From contig JACRCQ010000041.1 in assembly GCA_016218915.1 (NCBI GenBank), positions 175,292 through 239,291 on the forward strand: a stretch of 64,000 nucleotides of DNA, written 5' to 3'. This document shows, piece by piece, positions 8,901 through 15,733 of the stretch. Position 1 is the stretch's first letter, and every line of letters begins with the position of its first letter. The translations under genes were made by a program, and so were the position numbers. Source of the stretch: Deltaproteobacteria bacterium (GTDB lineage Bacteria > Myxococcota_A > Polyangia > Polyangiales > Polyangiaceae). The notes under the pieces were generated by a model, which saw only the letters and a program-made list of their open reading frames with translations, was not told where the DNA came from and made no database searches.

Positions 8901-9395
8901 GCACCCGCCGCAGTCGATGGCTGTTGCGCACCCGTCCGAAGCGAACCCGCACGACGCCCCCACCTGGGCGCAAGTCTTGGGCACGCATGCATTGGTACCG
9001 CACTTGTTGGCGCCGCCGCCGCCGCACAGCTGCCCGGTCTTGCAGGTGCCGCAATCGACCTTCCCACCGCATCCGTCAGGTACGGAGCCGCACTCCGCGG
9101 TGAGCTGCGCACACGTCTTGGGTACGCACCCTCCCCCCTCCGGAGTCGTGTCGTTGATCACATCCGGCTTCGTGTCCGGCTTGGGACCGTCGGTCACCGA
9201 TGCGTCCCCGTCTGCAGAAGCATCGGCATTCGGAGAGCCTCCCGTGTTGTAGACTGGCTGATTGGAGCTCGAATCAGCCCCGCACGCTGCCCCTACGAGA
9301 CATGCTGCGCCGAGCAGCACGAGCATCGCGGAACGCGGGATGATCCAACCAGCGCGCGTCGTGCGCACGCTACGGGAAGAAGGATGCCCTAGCAT
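5991..9395 (-). CDS. Giant Cys-rich 'NGCE' repeat lipoprotein-like surface protein
   Basis: The protein has about 1134 residues. ATG 9395 is preferred over the TTG at 9431; a second ATG at 9326 lies just before the hydrophobic leader ('MLVLLGAACLVGAACGAD'). After an Asp/Ser/Pro linker come about six units of a 'KTCAQLGxxCG...DGC...DCGxC' repeat (roughly residues 90-330). These are followed by twelve units of a ~48-residue repeat centred on 'NGCE(x)5-9 CG(x)CxxxC' and 'GxxDCD' (roughly 350-980). The C-terminal ~150 residues form a beta-rich domain with 'GNYSITPTGDEDWFRVTF', like pre-peptidase C-terminal (PPC) domains. Each unit carries paired cysteines, so a disulfide-locked rod outside the cell is likely. 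An upstream same-strand gene, 82 bases away, shares one such unit. Role as adhesin or surface scaffold is inferred. Confidence 0.8.
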   Translation of the reverse strand: MLGHPSSRSVRTTRAGWIIPRSAMLVLLGAACLVGAACGADSSSNQPVYNTGGSPNADASADGDASVTDGPKPDTKPDVINDTTPEGGGCVPKTCAQLTAECGSVPDGCGGKVDCGTCKTGQLCGGGGANKCGTNACVPKTCAQVGASCGFASDGCATAIDCGGCTPPAQCGGTGKLNECGCQPKSCAQLGVTCGTVPDGCGAVKDCGSCPSGQTCGGGGPNLCGTGACTAKTCSQLGASCGPISDGCSKAIDCGTCKAPDSCGGAGKDNQCGCTSKTCSQLSATCGQVNNGCTTVDCGTCGTGETCEGGGVKNQCGCKCDLPHATTTCAGGKCSLAACTAGWGDCDSDATNGCEVDLNTTLTSCGTCGTGCSFANATAQCAAGKCVLASCDANYADCNKDPADGCEANLQSDPNNCLTCGTVCTAPSGTPECKLGVCGVSNCNPGAGDCDGNQANGCETNTTNSQQHCGACNNPCDLQNATSVCSASKCSIQVCTAGFGNCDANESNGCETNVDISTLHCGNCTTTCATPNNATASCTAGTCGFNCNGGWSDCDSSSANGCEINTDSDATHCGTCTTVCTAAHATSNCVSGQCGIASCAGGYANCDNNIANGCEVNTMSDTGHCGNCSTNCAVPNAQVACSTGVCLLQTCNSGFANCDNQYANGCEINIGNDPQHCGSCTKVCNSNNGTATCNTGVCGINCNAGFANCDGNTNNGCEVNTNTSLSNCGGCGQVCSNNNGTPSCASGTCQIACNPGFADCDGNPANGCEIDITSDVTHCGACPNVCNSINGTPSCSGGTCSLTCNSGWGNCDGQLNNGCEINLNGDITHCGNCATACSSVNGTPSCNNGNCAIACNTFFGNCDGLVTNGCEVNLNSDINHCGSCPTVCNSTNGTATCTGGTCGINCTAPFQNCDGLLNNGCESNSQADAAHCGNCSTNCNSPAQANVSSANCSGAACHVATCNAGFYDKDGTFNNGCECTVDTMPDTCAGATSTTTVAVDATTYLPSSSGNYSITPTGDEDWFRVTFTTIASTAFNPRIQLIDNSGTGLLRMAVYGTACGGAGIACSVAETGTTTKGITDWQFNWQAACADLNPVCDPTPATGSFITIPTTVLVRVYTTAGSTNCLNYRLILSN
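6465..8345 (-). repeat. Coding tandem repeat of ~145 bp (NGCE units)
   Basis: Within the Cys-rich protein gene the motif Asn/Asp-Gly-Cys-Glu recurs about every 140-150 bases, twelve times plus one terminal variant, accompanied by a Cys-Gly-x-Cys pair about 10 residues later. Units are diverged from one another at DNA level, so the array is old or under selection for diversity. Confidence 0.75.
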
Positions 9396-9477
9396 ACCGA
9401 ACAGGATACGTGGAGCGGCCGGCGTGCTCAAGAGCGAAACCTTGCGCGCACGCTGCGCTGCGTGTGCTCCGGATCTC

Positions 9478-10848
9478 CTATTTCTTCACGATCCTGACGA
9501 GTGTGCCGCTCGACGGGCCCAGGCCTTGCGAGGTCCAGTATACGTTCGTGTCGTCGACCGCTATGCCGTAGGGAATGATCACGTTCGAGGCGACCGAAAC
9601 CGCGCTGCCGCCGCCTACCGGTACCTTCATCACCGCACCGTTGTACTGGTAGACGTTGCCCGTGTAGGTGCCGGCATTGGTCCAGTACACCGATTCGGCG
9701 TCGACCGTGAGCTTGATCGGACAAGCCTGGTCCTGCGCGAGCTTGACCGGGGTGGTCTGGCCCTTGATCAGCTTCATCACCGATCCGTCGTTCTTCGTGC
9801 AGCTGCCCAACGCGTACGATGACCCCGTGTTGACCCAGTAGATCGCCTGAGAGGTCACCACGATCGCAATGGGAAATGCCTGTCCCGTCGCCACATCGGT
9901 CCTGTTGCTGCCGTCTGCCTTGCTCGCAGAGGAAATCGTTCCCCCAACCGATGCGGTCCAGATCACGGTCGAGCCATCCAGCGCGATTCCTCTGGGATCC
10001 TGCTCCCCTGACACGATCGTGTTCGACGAACCGCCAGCCTTGGGCGCCTTGCGAATCGATCCGTCCGAATTGGTCCAGTAGACCGTGTCCGTGTCCAGAA
10101 CCAGCCCCCACGGCCCAGAGCCGCTCGTGATGTTGGCCAGCCCGGTACCGTCCTTGCCGACCTTCTTCACCTCTCCCGCGCCCGAGTAGTTCGTCCAGTA
10201 CACCGAAGTCGTGTCCAGCGCGAGATCCCCCGGCGTGCTCAGGCTCTGCGCAAGAGACTTCACCGTGCCGCCTGCTATCGGGATCGAGTTGATCTCCCCC
10301 TGCCCAACACTCGCAGCCTGGTTGCTCCAGAACAAAGTGGTCGCATCCACCCCGATGCCCCACGGGATCTTCTGGTTGGAGGCCAATACCAGGGGTTGGC
10401 ATGTCGACGACTTGCAGTCGCCGCCCTGGCAGCTGTGTCCGCATGCACCGCAGTTGTTCTTGTCCGTGGTCGAGTCGGTCTCGCAGCCGTTTCCTTCGTT
10501 GCCGTCACAGTCGATCTTGCCCGACCCGCACGCACCCCCCGTGTCCACTACGTCGGGCCCGACCGAATCAGGTGCGTCCGAATTCGATGCATCTCCATCC
10601 GGCGTACCGGAATCGCCCGAGCTTCCCGCGCTGGACCCCCCCGTGCCGCTGCCGCCACCCGTGCCTCCACCCCCATCGGGCGATGTGCCGCCAGCGCCGC
10701 CACCACCCGCGCCCCCAACGCCACCGCCAGATCCGCCGACACCTTCTTCGGTGGTGTAGCCATCGAGTGAGGCCGTGAACTTGCACGATGCGAAGGCGGC
10801 GGAACCAAGAACAAGAGCCGCCACGCACAAAGAGGATGATCGTCTCAT
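9478..10848 (-). CDS. Lipoprotein with NGCE unit and YWTN-type beta-propeller
   Basis: A 456-residue protein. ATG 10848 is chosen; the longer frame begins with GTG at 10869. The leader 'LCVAALVLGSAAFASC' has a FASC lipobox. A long Gly/Ser/Asp-rich linker (about 30-105) precedes a single Cys repeat ('GNEGNGCETDSTTDKNNCGACGHSC' region, about 110-150) of the same type as the array in the next gene. The rest is a propeller-like domain with about seven 'VYWTN'/'LFWSN'/'IYWVN' strands each followed by Gly-rich turns (about 155-456), similar to LDL-receptor class B/NHL-like propellers common in myxobacterial secreted proteins. Probably anchored in the envelope. It precedes the Cys-rich giant gene by 82 bases on the same strand, suggesting one transcription unit. 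Confidence 0.78.
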   Translation of the reverse strand: MRRSSSLCVAALVLGSAAFASCKFTASLDGYTTEEGVGGSGGGVGGAGGGGAGGTSPDGGGGTGGGSGTGGSSAGSSGDSGTPDGDASNSDAPDSVGPDVVDTGGACGSGKIDCDGNEGNGCETDSTTDKNNCGACGHSCQGGDCKSSTCQPLVLASNQKIPWGIGVDATTLFWSNQAASVGQGEINSIPIAGGTVKSLAQSLSTPGDLALDTTSVYWTNYSGAGEVKKVGKDGTGLANITSGSGPWGLVLDTDTVYWTNSDGSIRKAPKAGGSSNTIVSGEQDPRGIALDGSTVIWTASVGGTISSASKADGSNRTDVATGQAFPIAIVVTSQAIYWVNTGSSYALGSCTKNDGSVMKLIKGQTTPVKLAQDQACPIKLTVDAESVYWTNAGTYTGNVYQYNGAVMKVPVGGGSAVSVASNVIIPYGIAVDDTNVYWTSQGLGPSSGTLVRIVKK

Positions 10849-10990
10849 CACCTGATAGAATCCAACCACACCGCCATCGCGTCAACCTTCCTGCCAGGCA
10901 GGCCCCCGCTATCTCGTTGACGTGCTCCGCAGGACGGGGTTTGTCACGAAGGTGTCGCCGAGCTGGGAGGTGAGGTGGGGTCGGATATGC

Positions 10991-11012
10991 GCCCACCGGG
11001 CTCCCGGTGGGC
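10991..11012 (-). terminator. Strong GC hairpin after the thioredoxin gene
   Basis: A perfect 10-bp inverted repeat (GCCCACCGGG / CCCGGTGGGC) with a 2-base spacer lies 18 bases past the thioredoxin stop. A second palindrome, TAGCGCGCTA, sits at 11013-11022 between it and the stop. There is no T-run, so it would be a U-less terminator or an mRNA-stabilising 3' hairpin. Confidence 0.55.
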
Positions 11013-11029
11013 TAGCGCGCTACCGTGGG

Positions 11030-11443
11030 TCAGTTGGGAGGCGACGCGGGCGCTTCCTCGGCGCGCTTGGAGTGCTCGTGCGCAGCTTGCTCAGCCTCGA
11101 TCTCCTTGCGGACCTTGTCCATGTCCAGGGCCTTGACCTTGCCGATCAGCTCCTCGAGCACGTTGGCGGGTAGCGCTCCGGGCTGAGCGAATATCAGGAT
11201 CCGGTCGCGAAAGATCATCAGGGTCGGGATCGAGCGGATATTGAAGCCCGCCGCGATCTCATGCTCTTCCTCGGTGTTGACCTTTCCGAACGTGATGTCC
11301 GGGTGCTTGGTCGATGCCTTCTCGAAGACCGGGCCGAACGCGCGGCAGGGGCCGCACCAGGGTGCCCAGAAGTCGACGAGCACGATTCCATCCTGGTCTA
11401 CAACCTGCTGGAAGTTCTTCTGGGTGAGCGCGACGGTGGCCAT
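11030..11443 (-). CDS. trxA: Thioredoxin with extended C-terminal helix
   Basis: A 137-residue protein. ATG 11443 is preceded by AAAGGA at good spacing and starts exactly where thioredoxins start, so the longer frame from 11644 is discarded. The active site WCGPC is at 29-33 after the 'VLVDFWAP' strand, and the cis-proline loop reads 'RSIPTLMIF'. The core ends near residue 107. About 30 further residues form a charged helical tail (Lys/Glu/His-rich, ending 'EEAPASPPN') longer than in ordinary thioredoxin. It should reduce protein disulfides in the cytoplasm, since no signal peptide is present. It is divergent from the TMEM43-like gene across 164 bp and is followed by a strong hairpin. Confidence 0.92.
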   Translation of the reverse strand: MATVALTQKNFQQVVDQDGIVLVDFWAPWCGPCRAFGPVFEKASTKHPDITFGKVNTEEEHEIAAGFNIRSIPTLMIFRDRILIFAQPGALPANVLEELIGKVKALDMDKVRKEIEAEQAAHEHSKRAEEAPASPPN

Positions 11444-11607
11444 GGCCGGTTCCTTTCGATGCTTTCGTTGATGTTCTGCTCGTAGGAGCCAAGGATGGGA
11501 CAAAGGATTCTGAACGGCCTGCGCATCTGCGAGCGTCGTAGGCGTGCTCTTTTCGACGCGGACCGCGTGTGCGACAATCCCCCGGTTCTCCAACCGAGGG
11601 CTCGAGA

Positions 11608-12786
11608 ATGAACGACCGGTACGTCGAAGTCTCGTCGAAATCATGGGGCGGCCGCCTGATCGAAGCGATCAAGGGCGTGCTGGTCGGCCTGCTGCTGTTT
11701 CTGGCCTCTTTCCCGTTGCTCTGGTGGAACGAATCGCGCGCGGCCCAGACGGCCAAGAGCCTGGAAGAGGGGCAGACCAACGTGGTCGCGGTCAAGGCTG
11801 ACCTGATCAACCCGTCCAACGAGGGCAAGCTGGTGCACTTGAGCGCCCTGGCGACCACCACGGAAGTCCTGCAGGACAACGCCTTTGGAGTCACGGCTCC
11901 TGCCCTGCGGCTGCTGCGCAACGTGGAGATGTACCAGTGGGTCGAGGACAAGAAGACCGAGACCAAGAAGAAGCTGGGCGGCGGAGAAGAGAAGGTCACC
12001 ACCTACGACTACGAGAAGAAGTGGAAGGACTCGGTCGTCAAGTCGAGCGAGTTCAAGGTCCCTGCCGGCCATTCCAACCCTTCGTCCATGCCCTATTCCG
12101 AGTTCGACGTGGTCACCCGCACCGGCATGATCGGTGGATTCCACCTTCCCGAAGAAGTGATCAAGAAGCTGACCAAGCTCGACCCGTACCCGCTCGATGC
12201 CCGGGCGCCAGCCAAGCTTCCCGCCAATCTCGTCGGCAAGGTCCGGACCTTCGAGGGAGGCTACTTCGTGGGGGCTGACCCTGCCAGTCCCCAGGTCGGC
12301 GACCTGCGCATCTCCTACAAGACCGTCTCGCCCCACGTGATCAGCCTCGTGGCCCGCCAGGTGGGCAACTCCTTCACGCCGTACAAGGCCGAAGCCGGCG
12401 ATGAAGTCCTGCTCGTGGAGTCGGGTACCAAGGATGCCAAGGCGATGTTCCAGTCCGCGCAGGAAGCCAACACGATGCTGACCTGGGTCCTGCGCGCGGT
12501 CGGCTACCTGATGATGGCCATCGGCCTGATGCTCATCCTGCGCCCTCTGGTGATCGTGGCCGATTTCATCCCCATGATCGGCAACCTCGCTGGGCTCAGC
12601 GCGTCGCTCTTCGCCCTGGTGGCTGCCTTCCCCCTGTCCACCCTGGTCATCGCCATCGCCTGGATCTCCGTGCGTCCGCTCATCGGTATCGCGGTGCTCG
12701 CAGCAACCCTGCTCGGCTTTGCTGCCATGGGCCTCATCGGTGTGAAGGCCTGGAAGAAGCGTCACCGGGCACGGGTCGCAGCCTGA
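11608..12786 (+). CDS. TMEM43/LUMA-family membrane protein
   Basis: A 392-residue protein; ATG 11608 has GAGGG seven bases upstream. Layout: cytoplasmic N-terminus ('SWGGRLIEAIKG'), one transmembrane helix (about 21-41, 'GVLVGLLLFLASFPLLWWNE'), a large extracytoplasmic domain (about 45-290) and three to four closely spaced C-terminal helices (about 305-380). The 'NESRAAQTAKSLEEG' motif directly after the first helix and the overall topology match TMEM43 (DUF1625). In animals LUMA is an inner-nuclear-membrane protein; bacterial function is unknown, though the fold is associated with membrane organisation. Divergent from trxA. Confidence 0.85.
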   Translation: MNDRYVEVSSKSWGGRLIEAIKGVLVGLLLFLASFPLLWWNESRAAQTAKSLEEGQTNVVAVKADLINPSNEGKLVHLSALATTTEVLQDNAFGVTAPALRLLRNVEMYQWVEDKKTETKKKLGGGEEKVTTYDYEKKWKDSVVKSSEFKVPAGHSNPSSMPYSEFDVVTRTGMIGGFHLPEEVIKKLTKLDPYPLDARAPAKLPANLVGKVRTFEGGYFVGADPASPQVGDLRISYKTVSPHVISLVARQVGNSFTPYKAEAGDEVLLVESGTKDAKAMFQSAQEANTMLTWVLRAVGYLMMAIGLMLILRPLVIVADFIPMIGNLAGLSASLFALVAAFPLSTLVIAIAWISVRPLIGIAVLAATLLGFAAMGLIGVKAWKKRHRARVAA

Positions 12787-12824
12787 TGTCACACACCCGG
12801 CCATGAGCTCGATGAGCTGATGCC

Positions 12825-13682
12825 ATGGTAGCCACCAGTCTGCTCTCCGCCTTCATCGTTGCCATTTCGACCCTTGGAGCGCCTCCCCCGCCAGACCCGA
12901 GCTGGAGCGCGGCCGACGCCCAGATCGCAGCGGACGTTCGCGCAGGGCGCCCGCTGGTCACCTACGTCGTGGTCCCCCTTTGCTCCAACACCCAGATCGA
13001 CTGCGGAAGCGTGGTCGCGGGGCGCGCCGGCGACCCCGGGCACAACATCTACTGGGGCGCGGTCTTCGGCGCACGCAGGTTCCTCGACCACAAGCCCGGC
13101 CCCTGGACCCGGGTCGATCTGCAGACTTCGACCGGCCCGATCCTCGAGCAGGCGACCTATCGACGCACGATTAGCGGGTCGCGCTGGGGGCTGACCAGCG
13201 GAAACGTGGAGCAGATCGTGGTGCTGCAGGCAGTGCACGGCGATCAGATCAACGACGCGGTGGAGCATTTCTGGAAGGTGGCGACCGAAGGCGGGGTCAT
13301 CCGGTTCCAGGACTCGGGTCGCGTGCGCAGCGAGCGCATCCACGTCGCAGGGTACGTGGGACACAATCGGCTGATGGGCGGGATGAACCTGCCTCCGCCG
13401 CCTGACGCCGCACACCGGGCACCGATTCACGCGTTCGTGCTCGCGTGCTACTCGGAATCGTACTTCGGCCCTTCGCTCCGAGCGGCAGGCGTGCGCGTGC
13501 TGCTGACCACGCGCGCTCTCATGGCGCCGGAGGGGTATCTGGTCGACGCAGTGCTGCGCACGGTGGGAGACAATGGTGCGGTGAAGGGAATCCGGGCGTC
13601 AGCGATCGACGCATCGGTGCAGTGGCAGAAGATCGCACGCAACGACGCAGCGTGGATCTTCGCGGTGGAGCCGCGCCCCTAG
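12825..13682 (+). CDS. Secreted protein of unknown function with possible His-Cys dyad
   Basis: A 285-residue protein, ATG 12825, 38 bases after the TMEM43-like gene. A short signal peptide ('LLSAFIVAISTLGAPPPP') suggests export. No family is recognised. Conserved-looking blocks are 'PLCSNTQIDCG', 'HNIYWGAVFGARRF', 'VVLQAVHGDQIND', 'HVAGYVGHNRLM' (His180) and 'HAFVLACYSESYFG' (Cys208). Two hydrophobic strands ending in His and Cys recall the hhhhHG...hhhhxC layout of clan CD (caspase/gingipain) peptidases, but the spacing is short and this remains a hypothesis. The stop codon overlaps the stop of the opposite-strand DUF6122 gene by four bases (CTAG). Confidence 0.6.
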   Translation: MVATSLLSAFIVAISTLGAPPPPDPSWSAADAQIAADVRAGRPLVTYVVVPLCSNTQIDCGSVVAGRAGDPGHNIYWGAVFGARRFLDHKPGPWTRVDLQTSTGPILEQATYRRTISGSRWGLTSGNVEQIVVLQAVHGDQINDAVEHFWKVATEGGVIRFQDSGRVRSERIHVAGYVGHNRLMGGMNLPPPPDAAHRAPIHAFVLACYSESYFGPSLRAAGVRVLLTTRALMAPEGYLVDAVLRTVGDNGAVKGIRASAIDASVQWQKIARNDAAWIFAVEPRP

Positions 13683-13996
13683 CACCAGACCATGCACAGG
13701 CAGTCGAAGCCATCGAGCGCCATGTGGATCAGCAGCCCGAGCCCCACCCAGCGCGTTCCGGGGATCGCGGTGAGCACGGCGTACACGCCGATGGCGATCC
13801 AGGAGTGCAGAGGGTGGAATCCGATGCTGCACCTGTTGGAGTCGAAGATCGGCGTGGCAAGCAGGTGATCCAAGTCCACGACCATGGTGGCCATCATCAC
13901 CAGCCAGGCTTTGCGCCAGCGGTCCTTGTACGCCACGCGGGCCACGATGCCAGGAACGACGGCGTGGGACGCGAGGTGCAGGATGATGCGGATCAT
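13679..13996 (-). CDS. DUF6122-like small membrane protein
   Basis: A 105-residue protein, ATG 13996. It has three to four hydrophobic segments and the conserved pieces 'HLASHAVVPGIVA', 'MMATMVVDLDHLLATP', 'IGFHPLHSWIAI' and 'LLIHMALDGFDCL'. The paired His/Asp residues (VDLDH, HPLHS, HMALD) resemble the metal-binding pattern of the wider LexA-controlled/YdjM-type membrane hydrolase group, to which DUF6122 is similar. It follows the glycosidase-like gene by 23 bases on the same strand. It converges with the preceding plus-strand gene with overlapping stops. Enzymatic activity is unproven. Confidence 0.75.
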   Translation of the reverse strand: MIRIILHLASHAVVPGIVARVAYKDRWRKAWLVMMATMVVDLDHLLATPIFDSNRCSIGFHPLHSWIAIGVYAVLTAIPGTRWVGLGLLIHMALDGFDCLCMVWC

Positions 13997-14019
13997 GGCA
14001 GGGGCAGCTGAAGGGAAGA

Positions 14020-15684
14020 CTACTTCTCGACGAAGATCCGAGGCGTGCCGGTGAGCTGCACAGCGACCTTGCCTGCGGCGCTTGGAAGTGACTGGGTTGC
14101 CGTCGCGTCCGCAGACCAGTTCCATTCGTACTGATCGACCCCCTTGTCGGTCGGGATCTGCGCGGCTGCGGCAGCATTCTCGATCGGGCCCGTAACCTTG
14201 GCCCACAGAACCCATGCGCGTGAAGCGCCCGGTGCATCCGAGACGCGGAACGCGCCGCCCGCAGCGTCGCTCCCCAATCCGAGCGCTGCGGTGCCTGCCG
14301 CATCGTAGCGCGCATCGTCGAGCAGCTTGCCGAGCGTCGCATACGCAACCCCGGCCTCGGTCTGCTTGGCAGCGTTCAAATCGGGCAGCCCGTGGAGATT
14401 CGAGTACAAGCCCATGGCGGCAAAAGGACCCGAGGCCGGGTCCTGTCCATCGCCCAGGGCGAACCAGTCGACGCCGAGGATTCCCTCGGCCTGGGCCAGG
14501 GTCATGGCCTTGAGAAGGTATCCGCGGGCGTATTCGGGACCCCCAGGGCCCGAGTTTGCCAGGTGCGGCGCACCGGATTCGGTGACCACGAACGGCTTGC
14601 CCGAAGCGCCTGCTGCGTCGAGCACAGCCTGGAACTCCTTCTTGAGCCCGATCAACCCCGCTGCCCCGGTGTCCGAGTTGCCAGGGGAGAATATCGGATA
14701 GTAGTGCATGTCGACCACGTCGAAGTACTGTGCGCCGGTCTTCGGGTAGTCCGCGGTGACGCTGCCATCCTGGGGATTGTCCGTGTAGCGAACCACGGCG
14801 GACAGGAAGGTCGGATAGCCCAGCCCACCCACGGCAACCCGGGCTTCCGGGTCGACCTTCTTCGCCACCTCCGTGGTGATGCGCAGCATGCGCACATAGT
14901 CGAAGATCGAGCCGTTGAAACGGGGAAGCTGCGCTGCTGTGGGCGGAGACTTGTCCCACGTCTGGGTCACCTGCCAGTCAGAGACCCAGTCTGGCTCGTT
15001 CCACACGCTCCAGACCTTGATCCAGGTCTTGTAGACCTGCACCGTCTTCTCCACGTACACGGCCCAGTAGTTGTCAGGGTTCACGCTCGAGTCGGACAGG
15101 AAGATCGGCTGGTAGAGATTTTTGGGAAGGTAGTAGGCGAGCTCCCAATCAGGCGTTCCTGACGGCGCAGAGCTGTGCGCTGCCGTGGGAGCGGTCAGGA
15201 AGACCACATTGTCGTGCAGACCCGTGGCCAGGTAGCTCGCCATGTCCGCGGTCTCGATGTCCCATCCCCACTTGTCGAGATGCTGCTCCGGCAGGCTGAT
15301 CCGTGCGCTGTTCGCGCCAGCGCGACGCCCGAGCGTCGCCATCTGCGCGTCGTCGAGCCCGGGCACGTAGCCGAAGTTCACGCCGTGACGAAAAGGACCG
15401 CCAAGCGCACCAGCTCCGCCGCTCCCGGCACTTCCCGAGCTGCCGGCGCTGCCCCCTGCGCCGCTCGATCCGCCGGTCCCGGCCGCACCACCGGCTCCAG
15501 CGTTGCCCGATGCACCACCGCCTCCTGCGTTGCCCGATGCACCACCGCCTCCGGACGTCCCCGCCGCCCCGCCGCCTGCCGCCGGGGTGCCGGACGCACC
15601 GTCGTCACCGGAGCAGGAAGACAGGATTGCGCCCAGCACAAGGCATGAAGCCGATGCGGCTCGTAGCAGGAAGGTGGCAGCCAT
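14020..15684 (-). CDS. Clan-A glycoside-hydrolase-like lipoprotein
   Basis: A 554-residue protein. ATG 15684 with GAGGA upstream places a lipoprotein leader ('CLVLGAILSSCSGD') at the N-terminus. A Gly/Ala/Ser-rich linker (about 27-98) precedes a TIM-barrel-like domain. 'VWSVWNEPDW' supplies the acid/base Glu (E230) and 'FVVTESGAP' the nucleophile Glu (E369); both lie at the ends of strands as in clan GH-A families such as GH39, GH5 and GH79. A beta-rich C-terminal part (about 450-554) follows. It should act on a polysaccharide at the cell surface; substrate unknown. It is upstream of the DUF6122 gene on the same strand. Confidence 0.75.
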   Translation of the reverse strand: MAATFLLRAASASCLVLGAILSSCSGDDGASGTPAAGGGAAGTSGGGGASGNAGGGGASGNAGAGGAAGTGGSSGAGGSAGSSGSAGSGGAGALGGPFRHGVNFGYVPGLDDAQMATLGRRAGANSARISLPEQHLDKWGWDIETADMASYLATGLHDNVVFLTAPTAAHSSAPSGTPDWELAYYLPKNLYQPIFLSDSSVNPDNYWAVYVEKTVQVYKTWIKVWSVWNEPDWVSDWQVTQTWDKSPPTAAQLPRFNGSIFDYVRMLRITTEVAKKVDPEARVAVGGLGYPTFLSAVVRYTDNPQDGSVTADYPKTGAQYFDVVDMHYYPIFSPGNSDTGAAGLIGLKKEFQAVLDAAGASGKPFVVTESGAPHLANSGPGGPEYARGYLLKAMTLAQAEGILGVDWFALGDGQDPASGPFAAMGLYSNLHGLPDLNAAKQTEAGVAYATLGKLLDDARYDAAGTAALGLGSDAAGGAFRVSDAPGASRAWVLWAKVTGPIENAAAAAQIPTDKGVDQYEWNWSADATATQSLPSAAGKVAVQLTGTPRIFVEK

Positions 15685-15733
15685 GCTGCATCCTCGCGCC
15701 TGAAAGCGCGCAATGCAAGATCGTGCCGGGGTC

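Noticed and set aside
9396..9431. TTG start at 9431 for the Cys-rich protein
   Set aside because: Adds twelve residues before an ATG without a ribosome site; ATG 9395 is simpler.
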